From assembly GCF_902506555.1 (NCBI RefSeq), contig NZ_LR732707.1:1300803-1364802 (forward strand): DNA of 64,000 nt, written 5' to 3'. A program made the position numbers and the translations under genes. Positions 45,595-53,105 of this stretch are shown piece by piece (positions within the stretch are counted from its first letter, which is position 1; every line of letters begins with the position of its first letter). This DNA is from Sphingorhabdus sp. 109 (GTDB taxonomy: Bacteria; Pseudomonadota; Alphaproteobacteria; Sphingomonadales; Sphingomonadaceae). The notes below the pieces were generated by a model, which made no database searches, was not told the DNA's origin, and saw nothing but the letters and a program-made list of their open reading frames with translations.

Positions 45595-46881
45595 ATGAAC
45601 GAATCCGCTCCCCAACCTGCCGCCGGCCGATCATCTCTGGTCTTCGTGTTTCTCGTTGTGCTCATCGACATGCTGGGCTTTGGCATCATCATGCCGGTCC
45701 TGCCGAAGCTGATCACCAGCATCACCGGCGACACGATATCCGATGCGGCCGTCTATGCCGGCTGGCTCGCCTTTGCCTATGCGGCGATGCAATTTGTCTT
45801 TGGTCCGGTGATCGGCAATCTGTCCGACCGTTTCGGCCGGCGTCCGGTGTTGCTCGGCGCGCTGGGCGGCTATGCCATCGCCTATTTGCTGATGGGATTT
45901 GCCGCCTCGATAATATGGCTCTTCGCCGCGCGGATCATCGCCGGCATCATGGGCGCCAGTTTCAGCACCGCCTATGCCTATATTGCCGACATCTCCCCGC
46001 CCGAAAAACGGGCGCAGAATTTTGGCCTGATCGGCGCAGCCTTCGGACTAGGTTTCATTATCGGACCGGCGCTCGGCGGCCTATTGGGTGAATATGGCGC
46101 CCGCCTGCCCTTTTTCGCAGCCAGCGCGCTCGCTGCGCTCAATCTGCTGTTCGGCTATTTCTTGCTCAAGGAAAGCCTGCCGGCCGAAAAACGGCGGCCT
46201 TTCAAGCTGGCCCGCGCCAATGCGCTGGTCGCGCTGAAAGGCCTGAGCGGCCAGAACAGGATTGTTCTGTGGTATGCATCTGCACTGACCATCTGGATGA
46301 CAGCCCATGTCGTCTACCCGATCATATTTGCCTTTTATGCGATCGAAGCCTTTGGCTGGAGCGAGTGGACCGTGGGCATGGCGCTGGCCTGTGTCGGCGT
46401 CGGTGCCGCCATCGTCCAGGGCCTGCTGATCCGCGTCCTGATCCCGCGGATCGGCGAACGCAATGCGGTCATTCTCGGCGCGATATCCATGGCCGCCAGT
46501 TCGATATTCTATGTCGTGGCCGGTCCCGAGCAGGGCTGGCTGATCTTCATCGCGATACCGGTCGGATCACTGCAGGGATTGTTCCAGCCGTCGATCAACG
46601 GGCTGATGAGCAACGCCGTGTCGGACGAGACGCAAGGCGAATTGCAGGGCGCGGTCGCCAGTCTGCAAAGCACCGCCTCGGTGATCGGACCGCCACTGTT
46701 TGCTGGCGTGTTCGCCGCTTTCACCGTGGCTGGATCTCTCTATTATCTGCCCGGAGCCCCCTTCGGTCTGGCCGGGATTGTTTCTCTCGTCGCGCTGGGC
46801 GTTTTCCTGCGTGGCTATGCAATGCACTGCTCCAGCGACGAGGTCGAGCCACCGGTCGACGCCAGGTCGATCACCAGCTAG
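45595..46881 (+). CDS. MFS transporter of the Tet/TCR multidrug group
   Basis: 428 residues with 12 predicted helices. Motif A between helices 2 and 3 reads GNLSDRFGRRPVLL. The motif-C-like GLIGAAFGLGFIIGPALGG in helix 5 is typical of drug/H+ antiporters, and the N-terminal DMLGFGIIMPVLP matches Tet-type efflux pumps. It exports a drug or toxic compound by proton antiport; the substrate is not predictable, and tetracycline resistance should not be assumed. It converges on the MBL hydrolase gene with a 4-bp overlap. Confidence 0.88.
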   Translation: MNESAPQPAAGRSSLVFVFLVVLIDMLGFGIIMPVLPKLITSITGDTISDAAVYAGWLAFAYAAMQFVFGPVIGNLSDRFGRRPVLLGALGGYAIAYLLMGFAASIIWLFAARIIAGIMGASFSTAYAYIADISPPEKRAQNFGLIGAAFGLGFIIGPALGGLLGEYGARLPFFAASALAALNLLFGYFLLKESLPAEKRRPFKLARANALVALKGLSGQNRIVLWYASALTIWMTAHVVYPIIFAFYAIEAFGWSEWTVGMALACVGVGAAIVQGLLIRVLIPRIGERNAVILGAISMAASSIFYVVAGPEQGWLIFIAIPVGSLQGLFQPSINGLMSNAVSDETQGELQGAVASLQSTASVIGPPLFAGVFAAFTVAGSLYYLPGAPFGLAGIVSLVALGVFLRGYAMHCSSDEVEPPVDARSITS

Positions 46882-47996
46882 GCAGCGCTATACCAGGCGG
46901 TGCCATCCTTCATTTCCAGACGGGCGCGGCCGGTATATTCGAGATGCCGGAGCGTCGCCATTGCCTCGCCGCTGGCCATGCCGATGACGTCCGGAGTGAT
47001 CGGGCGGCGGAACAGATAGGGAAAGCTGTCGACCACGCGCTTGGGGCTTTCGCGCAGCCCCTGTTCCAGATCATCGAGCGCTTCATTATGCCGCTCGGCC
47101 AGCGCATCGAGCCGTTGATGCGCACCGAGAAACGGACGGCCATGGGCGGGCAGAATGAGCAAATCATTGTCCAGTTCCGCGCGGAACCGGTCGATACTGG
47201 CCAGCCATTCGCCCAGCGGGTCGCTGGTCGGTTCGCTGAGCATGGTCGAGATATTGGACGTGATCCGCGGCAAAATCTGGTCGCCGGAAATCATCACCTT
47301 GGCGCTGTCGTCGATCAGGCAGGCATGTTCGGGGGTGTGGCCGTTGCCGATCATTACCCGCCATTCATGATCGCCGGTTTTGAGCCTAGTGCCCTCTTCC
47401 ATGCGGATATGGCCGATTGGCAGGTCGGACACGGCGCGGGCGAAACGGCCCCAGCCTTTTTTGGCGAAATCGTCGATCAGAGGCTGTTCCCAGCCGCAAA
47501 ATTGCCACTCGTCGAGTGCCTCCTGCGGCACGCCATCGCGCTTGTCGGCCAGCAGCATGCGGGTCAGCAGCCACTCGGTGCGATTCATGTGCAAGGGCGC
47601 CTTGAACCGATTGGCCAGCCAGCCGGCGCAGCCGACATGGTCGGGATGATAATGGGTTACGATGATCTTGGTGGCGCTCTGCCCGTGCAGCGCGCCCTCG
47701 TCGAACAGATGTTTCCAGGCGTCGATCACCTGCGGCATGAACAGTCCGGTATCGGCTATCGCAAAGCCGGTGCTGCCATCAGCATGCCGGTCGGCGAGCA
47801 CCCAGTTGTTGATATGGCCAAGCGGCCCGGGCACCGGCGTCCGGGTCCAGCCGATGCCGGGCATCAGTTCAAAATATTCGCCGAATTTCGGTTCATAGTC
47901 GCCGAGCGGATAGGTCAGTCCATCCGATTCAATCGGATCAAAGCCGTGATCGGCGAGCATGGCGTCATAGGCAGGCGGTTTTCGGGGTGCATCCAT
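46878..47996 (-). CDS. Metallo-beta-lactamase-fold hydrolase
   Basis: 372 residues. The HxHxDH motif appears as THYHPDHVGCAG, a later metal His occurs in GNGHTPEHACL, and the bridging Asp lies in SGDQILP. The C-terminal region (about 270-372) is a winged-helix-like extension (SFPYLFRRPITPDVIGMAS), as in the broad MBL family with hydrolase activity on thioesters, lactones or glyoxal adducts. Substrate is unknown. The stop overlaps the stop of the MFS gene. It lies about 175 bp beyond the end of trcR, downstream of it on the same strand, with a terminator between them. Confidence 0.87.
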   Translation of the reverse strand: MDAPRKPPAYDAMLADHGFDPIESDGLTYPLGDYEPKFGEYFELMPGIGWTRTPVPGPLGHINNWVLADRHADGSTGFAIADTGLFMPQVIDAWKHLFDEGALHGQSATKIIVTHYHPDHVGCAGWLANRFKAPLHMNRTEWLLTRMLLADKRDGVPQEALDEWQFCGWEQPLIDDFAKKGWGRFARAVSDLPIGHIRMEEGTRLKTGDHEWRVMIGNGHTPEHACLIDDSAKVMISGDQILPRITSNISTMLSEPTSDPLGEWLASIDRFRAELDNDLLILPAHGRPFLGAHQRLDALAERHNEALDDLEQGLRESPKRVVDSFPYLFRRPITPDVIGMASGEAMATLRHLEYTGRARLEMKDGTAWYSAA

Positions 47997-48103
47997 GGAT
48001 TGATCATAGACCTATCGTCCGGACAAGCGCAAGGCAGTTTAACCGGTTAGTTAAACCCTGTTTTTGATAGGACAAAAACCCGCAATGCGTTCTGCGCAAA
48101 CGG

Positions 48104-48133
48104 AAAAAGCCGGCGCTTCTGCACCGACTCTTT
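48104..48133 (-). terminator. Terminator of trcR
   Basis: On the minus strand AAGAGTCGGTGC-AGAA-GCGCCGGCTTTTT forms a stem with two G-U pairs and ends in a T-run. Confidence 0.7.
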
Positions 48134-48172
48134 CAATATTCCTGTATTGCGGCGCGAAGCCAGACCTGTTGC

Positions 48173-48880
48173 TCAGCGGTCCTTGAACAGCGTTTCTGCA
48201 GTATGTTCGACCGGTGCGGCTTCTTCCTCGCCCTCGCCCGCCAGCGCGGCTTCGGCATCGCGGACCGCCTGCGCCCGTTCTTCCTGCAGTTCGGCAATCA
48301 GCGCTTCCTTGTCACCGCCCAATTTGGCGTCATCGGCGATATCCGGTTCGATACCGGCCTTTTTGGCGGCCTTGGCAACCACGGCATCGAGCTCTCGCTG
48401 CGAGCAGAGGCCCAGGGTCACCGGATCTTTGGGCGAGATATTGGCGATATTCCAATGCTCGCGATCGCGGATTGCGCTGATCGTGGTCCGGGTTGTGCCG
48501 ATCAGCTTGCCGACCTGCGCATCGGAAATTTCCGGATGATTGCGCAGCAGCCAGGCAATCCCGTCGGGCTTGTCCTGACGCTTGGAAACCGGCGTATAGC
48601 GGGGTCCCTTGGTGCGGCGTACCTGCTCCGGACCTTTCTGGATAACCATGCGGTAATCCGGGTCTTTCTCTGCTTTCTCGATTTCCTCGTGGGTCAGTTC
48701 GTGCGCCTGCACCGGATCGCGTCCGGTATATTTGGAGCTGGCGAGATCATCCGCCATCGCGTTGACTTCGAGAATATGAATACCGCAAAATTCGGCGATC
48801 TGGTCAAAGCTGAGCGCCGTATTGTCCACAAGCCAGCTGGCGGTTGCATGCGGCATAAGAGGGGTTGCTTGTTCGGCCAT
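48173..48880 (-). CDS. trcR: Cell-cycle transcriptional regulator TrcR (DUF1013)
   Basis: 235 residues. DUF1013 occupies about 1-170, with the opening ASWLVDNTALSFDQIAEFCG HTH and the second HTH segment PEISDAQVGKLIGTTRTTI. The C-terminal tail is acidic (EEEAAP) and probably disordered. TrcR is an RNA-polymerase-associated regulator conserved in alphaproteobacteria. GAAGGATG precedes the ATG. It sits between terminators on both sides, so it is likely monocistronic. Confidence 0.9.
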   Translation of the reverse strand: MAEQATPLMPHATASWLVDNTALSFDQIAEFCGIHILEVNAMADDLASSKYTGRDPVQAHELTHEEIEKAEKDPDYRMVIQKGPEQVRRTKGPRYTPVSKRQDKPDGIAWLLRNHPEISDAQVGKLIGTTRTTISAIRDREHWNIANISPKDPVTLGLCSQRELDAVVAKAAKKAGIEPDIADDAKLGGDKEALIAELQEERAQAVRDAEAALAGEGEEEAAPVEHTAETLFKDR

Positions 48881-48924
48881 GATGGCATCCTTCTGATAAC
48901 TGGCGTTTTTGTGCCAGCGATACT

Positions 48925-48961
48925 ATAAAAATAAAGGGCCGCCCCCTTGCGGAGACGGCCT
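48925..48961 (-). terminator. Terminator of the glycosyltransferase operon
   Basis: On the minus strand GGCCGTCTCCGCAAGGGGGCGGCC forms a hairpin, followed by CTTTATTTTTATAG. It ends the LpxH-like/glycosyltransferase unit. Confidence 0.75.
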
Positions 48962-49009
48962 GTTGGGAGCCTATGTAGGTTATCCGGAGGGAGTCGGCAA
49001 GATATTTGG

Positions 49010-50074
49010 CTAAACCCGCGCAAATATTGCCTTTGCGAGGATCCTGCGGGACATGTGGCAATCGACGCGCTGGTCCTGCGATACCAGCCCGCTGACAAAC
49101 TGGCTGGCGCTTGCATCCCAGCTATATCGGGCGCCAAGGGCAATACAATCGACGGGATCCAGAGCCAGGGCATTCCGGATAGCCAGATTCAGGTCATCGT
49201 GCATGACGCCGCTTTCCGGCGTCAGGATATCGACCGGGCCGGTTACCGGAAAGGCCGCAACCGGCGTGCCGCTGGCCAGCGCCTCGATGATCACCAGACC
49301 GAAGGTGTCGGTCTTGCTGGGGAAGACAAAAACATCCGCGCCGGCATAATAGCCAGCCAGTTCCTGACCGGATTTTCTGCCGGCAAAATGCACCCCGGGA
49401 TAGCGCGCCTGCAGTCCTTCCAGCGCCGGCCCATCGCCGACCACAACCTTTGTGCCCGGCTCACTGCTGTCGAGAAAAGCTTCGATATTCTTCTCGATTG
49501 CCACCCGCCCGACATAGAGCTGGATCGGCCGCACGAGATGTTCATATTCCGGCGGCCGAGCCGCGTCGGGGTGAAAATTTGCGAGGTCGACGCCGCGGCT
49601 CCAATGATGGACATGGGACAGACTTTCGCGCTTCAGCTGGTCACGGACGCTCTGGGTCGAAACCATGATTGCTTCCGCCGCCCGGTGGAACCAGCGGATA
49701 TAGGGCCAGAAAAGACGCGGTGACAACTTCGTGCGTCGTGCGATATACTCCGGGAACTGTGTATGATAAGCCGTTGTAAAAGGATGATTGTTGCGGCGAC
49801 ACCAGCGCCGGGCCTGGATGCATAGCGGGCCTTCGGTGGCGAGATGGACAGCATCCGCGCCAAAATCCGCTATGCGCCTGCCAATGGTTCGGGCCCGGGC
49901 AAAGGCCAGCCGGATTTCCGGATAGCTGGGCGCGGCAACAGACCGGTACTGATCGGGCGAAATCACCAATATCTCATGCCCTCTGGCCCGCAACAATGTG
50001 ACCACCATATCGAGGGTTCGAACGACGCCATTGACCTGCGGATGCCACGCATCGGTCACCAGCGCGATTTTCAT
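49010..50074 (-). CDS. Glycosyltransferase, GT4 family
   Basis: 354 residues with GT-B fold. The N-terminal VTDAWHPQVNGVVRTL motif, YVGRVAIEKN in the linker, and the nucleotide-sugar-binding FVFPSKTDTFGLVIIEALASG (E-x7-E type) are typical of GT4 mannosyl/glucosyl-transferases. The acceptor is probably a lipid or polysaccharide. The ATG overlaps the TGA of the upstream LpxH-like gene (ATGA), so the two genes are coupled; together they suggest envelope glycolipid synthesis. A terminator follows. Confidence 0.9.
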   Translation of the reverse strand: MKIALVTDAWHPQVNGVVRTLDMVVTLLRARGHEILVISPDQYRSVAAPSYPEIRLAFARARTIGRRIADFGADAVHLATEGPLCIQARRWCRRNNHPFTTAYHTQFPEYIARRTKLSPRLFWPYIRWFHRAAEAIMVSTQSVRDQLKRESLSHVHHWSRGVDLANFHPDAARPPEYEHLVRPIQLYVGRVAIEKNIEAFLDSSEPGTKVVVGDGPALEGLQARYPGVHFAGRKSGQELAGYYAGADVFVFPSKTDTFGLVIIEALASGTPVAAFPVTGPVDILTPESGVMHDDLNLAIRNALALDPVDCIALGARYSWDASASQFVSGLVSQDQRVDCHMSRRILAKAIFARV

Positions 50075-50988
50075 GCCGCCTGGTCCATGCCATTGCCGTC
50101 GACCGACACCAGCCTGGCCGGTCGCTCCTCGCGCCCCTTGCGTGCGTTGACTTCATCGGCCCAATGCAGGATTTGCATCGTGCCGTCGTCGCATTCGACC
50201 AGCGCCGTGCATCCTTCGACCCAGTCGCCGTCATTATAATATTCGACGCCCTTGATCACACGGTGCTCGGCGGTATGAATATGGCCGCAGACAACGCCGT
50301 CGACGCCGCGACTTTCCGCAGCCTTGGCCACGGTTTCCTCATAACGCCCGATAAATTCAACCGCGTTCTTGACCCGGTGCTTGGCCATTTTGGAAAGCGA
50401 CCAGTAAGGCAGGTCAAACCAGTTGCGGACCTTGTTGACCAGCCAGTTGACCCGCATCAGCGACACATAGGCAGCGTCGCCGATAACAGCGAGCCAGCGA
50501 TGCGCGAGCATCACCGTATCGAATTCGTCGCCGTGCAGGACCAGCAGGCGCCGCCCGTCAGCCGTCTCGTGGATCGCCGACCGCCGGATTTCGACACCGC
50601 CGAAATTCAGCCCGGTGAACTGGCGAAACATCTCGTCGTGATTGCCGGGAATATAGACGATGCGGGTCCCCCGCCGCGCCCGTTTCAATATCCGCCAGAT
50701 GATATCATTGTGACCGTCCGGCCAGAAAAACTTCTTCTTCAGCCGCCAGCCGTCGATGATATCCCCGACCAGATAGAGGGTGTCGCTGTCGACATGGTCG
50801 AGAAAATCGATCAACAGATCCGCGTTGCAGCCGCGGGTGCCGAGATGGATATCGGATATCCAGATCGTCCGGTAACGGGTCCGTTCGCTTGCCGACACGC
50901 TGGGTTTGCGTTTGAGCCGCGCCTCGTAGCGATCGACATCGAGCAGCGGAACATCAGCTTTGTTGAAGGGGGGAAAATATTTGGCCAT
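50071..50988 (-). CDS. UDP-2,3-diacylglucosamine diphosphatase-like metallophosphoesterase (LpxH family)
   Basis: 305 residues from ATG 50988, which has GGGAG just upstream (an in-frame ATG at 51000 lacks one). The metallophosphoesterase signature is complete: SDIHLG, VGDIIDGW, PGNHDE, HGDEFD and CGHIHTAE. This architecture belongs to the LpxH-like group (often annotated UDP-2,3-diacylglucosamine pyrophosphatase), though the length exceeds E. coli LpxH (240) because of the helical insert with RVNWLVNKVRNWF. It is coupled to a GT4 glycosyltransferase, so a glycolipid pathway other than lipid A is possible. Confidence 0.85.
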   Translation of the reverse strand: MAKYFPPFNKADVPLLDVDRYEARLKRKPSVSASERTRYRTIWISDIHLGTRGCNADLLIDFLDHVDSDTLYLVGDIIDGWRLKKKFFWPDGHNDIIWRILKRARRGTRIVYIPGNHDEMFRQFTGLNFGGVEIRRSAIHETADGRRLLVLHGDEFDTVMLAHRWLAVIGDAAYVSLMRVNWLVNKVRNWFDLPYWSLSKMAKHRVKNAVEFIGRYEETVAKAAESRGVDGVVCGHIHTAEHRVIKGVEYYNDGDWVEGCTALVECDDGTMQILHWADEVNARKGREERPARLVSVDGNGMDQAA

Positions 50989-51082
50989 AAAAACTCCCAT
51001 GGAGACTATCCCATGGCCCCGCCCCTAGCAGTCGTATATTACAGCAAAGTCCCGAATTTATGAAGCTTTGGTGACGGAAAAG

Positions 51083-51508
51083 TCAGGCTTCGAGATATAA
51101 TCGCACCTGGGTCTGGAGATGCGGAACAGCCTGATCGGTCGCCAGAAATTCGGCGACCGGCATAGTGGTCCAGCCCTGCCCCTCGTCGCCGAATTTAATG
51201 TCGTCCAGTATCTCCCGCGACAGGCGGCAGACGAAGAAGAGAGCCTGATGACCCGAGCCGCGCCAGTTCGGATAGGATTGAACCGGCTCGAAGCGGGCGA
51301 CCGCGATGCTTATGCCGAATTCTTCCCATGTCTCACGCGCGACGCATTCCGCACCGCTCTCGCCATTTTCGCGTCCGCCACCGGGCAGATCGAGCATATC
51401 GGGAAAGGGAATATCCGGCCGGTTGTCGCGGCGATAGACCAGGATATGATCATCGATGAACAGGGCGACCTTGGCGCCATGAAAGTCAGGCTCGCCGGTC
51501 ATCCCCAT
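51083..51508 (-). CDS. Nudix hydrolase
   Basis: 141 residues. The Nudix box is complete: GGRENGESGAECVARETWEE then FGI (residues about 46-68). It hydrolyses a nucleoside diphosphate linked to another group; the short open N terminus and the DDHILVYRRDNRPDIPFPD stretch match the uncharacterised Nudix group common in alphaproteobacteria. GGGATGAT precedes the start; MTGEPDF at 51502 is an alternative. It lies 19 bp after the quinone oxidoreductase stop on the same strand, so they may be co-transcribed. Confidence 0.9.
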   Translation of the reverse strand: MGMTGEPDFHGAKVALFIDDHILVYRRDNRPDIPFPDMLDLPGGGRENGESGAECVARETWEEFGISIAVARFEPVQSYPNWRGSGHQALFFVCRLSREILDDIKFGDEGQGWTTMPVAEFLATDQAVPHLQTQVRLYLEA

Positions 51509-51527
51509 ATCATCCCGATTGCTGCTT

Positions 51528-52538
51528 CTATTCGACCTTCAGGACGATCTTGCCGATATGGTCACCCGCTTCCATATGGGCGTGCGCCCTGGCGGCATCG
51601 GCCAGCGGGAAACATTCGTCCATCACCGGTTTCAGCTTGCCCGCCTCGACATCCGGCCAGACATAGCGATAGATTTCGTCCGCCATCAGCGCCTTGCGCT
51701 CGGCCGACTGTGGTCGCAGCGTCGAACCGGTCAGGGTCAGCCGTTTCATCATGACGTGCGCCATGTTTATGGTTGCCTGCAACCCGCCCTGCACCGCGAT
51801 GGTCACATGACGGCCGTCTTCCTTCAGACATTGCAGATTGCGCGCGACATAATCGCCGGCCACCATGTCGAGCACGATTTCGACGCCCTGCCCGTCGGTG
51901 ATTTTCTTGATTTCCTCGACAAAATCCTGGCTCTTGTAATTGATCGCATGATCGGCGCCGATCTGCTTGGCGGCGGTGCATTTCTGGTCGCTGCCACAGG
52001 TCACGATCATCTTGAGACCGAACAGCTTGCCAAGCTTGATCGCCATTGTGCCGATGCCGCTGGTGCCGCCGTGGACCAGCACGGTTTCGTCTTCACGCGC
52101 GAAGCCGCGGTTGAACAGATTGCCCCATACGGTGAACAGGGTCTCCGGCAGCGCGGCTGCCTCTTCCATGGTCAGGCTGTCGGGTACCTCGAGACATTGT
52201 CCCACCGGGGCAACGCAATATTCGGCATAGCCGCCACCATTGGTCAGAGCGCAAATCCTGCGGCCGATCCATTCCGGCCCGACACCCTCACCCATCGCAA
52301 CAACGGTTCCGGACACTTCCAGTCCGGGCAGCGGCGAAGCACCGGGCGGTACCGGATAAAAGCCCATGCGTTGAACCACATCGGGCCGGTTTACGCCTGC
52401 GGCCGCGACCCGGATCAGCACCTCGTCCGGCTTGGGTTCAGGGACTTCAACGGTCACCGGTTTCAGGACTTCCGGTCCGCCATGCTCGCTGATTGCGATA
52501 GCGGTCATCTCTTTTTGCAACAGTTCAGATACAGGCAT
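51528..52538 (-). CDS. NAD(P)H quinone oxidoreductase, zinc-independent MDR family
   Basis: 336 residues from ATG 52538 with GGGGGAC six nt upstream. The frame is open upstream but has no homology there. The MDR signature is seen as VAAAGVNRPDVVQRMG and the Rossmann motif as VHGGTSGIGTMAI. The segment GSDQKCTAAKQIGADHAINYK is typical of the PIG3/QOR-like family. The enzyme reduces quinones or enones with NADPH. It is divergent from the DUF1192 gene and precedes the Nudix gene. Confidence 0.92.
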   Translation of the reverse strand: MPVSELLQKEMTAIAISEHGGPEVLKPVTVEVPEPKPDEVLIRVAAAGVNRPDVVQRMGFYPVPPGASPLPGLEVSGTVVAMGEGVGPEWIGRRICALTNGGGYAEYCVAPVGQCLEVPDSLTMEEAAALPETLFTVWGNLFNRGFAREDETVLVHGGTSGIGTMAIKLGKLFGLKMIVTCGSDQKCTAAKQIGADHAINYKSQDFVEEIKKITDGQGVEIVLDMVAGDYVARNLQCLKEDGRHVTIAVQGGLQATINMAHVMMKRLTLTGSTLRPQSAERKALMADEIYRYVWPDVEAGKLKPVMDECFPLADAARAHAHMEAGDHIGKIVLKVE

Positions 52539-52638
52539 TGATTGTCCCCCAGGAAATTTGCGAGCTCCCTTAATCCCGGCCCTTATTGACAGCAAAGCAC
52601 GGGCGGTCAACATTGCGATGCAGGAGGTTTGTCGATTC

Positions 52639-52836
52639 ATGGATGATAACGAGGATTTACCCCGCAACGCCAACGACCCCGTGGCCTTATTGGTCAAACA
52701 GGATCTCGATCCGTTGTCGGTGGACGAACTGGACCAGCGGATTTCGCTTTTGAAATCGGAAATAAGCCGTTGCGAAGCCAAGAAAAGCTTCGCGGTAAGC
52801 CATCGCGCGAGCGCGGAAAATCTGTTCAAAAAGTGA
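52639..52836 (+). CDS. DUF1192 protein
   Basis: 65 residues. LDPLSVDELDQRISLLKSEI with the C-terminal KKSFAVSHRASAENLFKK is the DUF1192 signature; the protein is probably a small helical coiled coil. AGGAGG precedes the ATG at 52639. Function is unknown, but it is conserved in alphaproteobacteria. It lies 268 bp upstream of clpA on the same strand. It may overlap the promoter of the divergent quinone oxidoreductase gene. Confidence 0.9.
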   Translation: MDDNEDLPRNANDPVALLVKQDLDPLSVDELDQRISLLKSEISRCEAKKSFAVSHRASAENLFKK

Positions 52837-52952
52837 TAAAGGCTGGCTTTCGCTAAAGCATTTGTTAACCTTGTTTAATAATAGTCGGGTTCAGACGTTT
52901 CATTTTGGACCGTATAGGAGAAGCGGGACGAAAAACTGGCAGCTTTGGCCGG

Positions 52953-53105
52953 ATGGATGCAGATCACAAGCCCGGCGCCCTTGATCTTTGGGGCGCGGCG
53001 CACGATCTAGAAAGCAAGTCATTGGTTAAAGCCCGGAACCGGATGAACCGCATCTGTTCCGGCAAGCGGGACGCTCAAGACGTCCCAAATTTGGAGTATT
53101 ATTAA
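52953..53105 (+). CDS. Doubtful small ORF before clpA
   Basis: An ATG at 52953 opens 50 codons (MDADHKPGALDLWGAAHDLE...) ending TAA at 53105, whose last base is the A of the clpA ATG. The TAATG junction would allow translational coupling. No clear ribosome-binding site precedes this ATG; the reading frame could also begin at TTG 52905. It may be a leader peptide or only chance. Confidence 0.25.
   Translation: MDADHKPGALDLWGAAHDLESKSLVKARNRMNRICSGKRDAQDVPNLEYY

Noticed and set aside
46269..48050. 593-codon plus-strand frame over the MFS and MBL genes
   Set aside because: It runs across two convergent real genes in a shadow frame, and both real products carry clear motifs.
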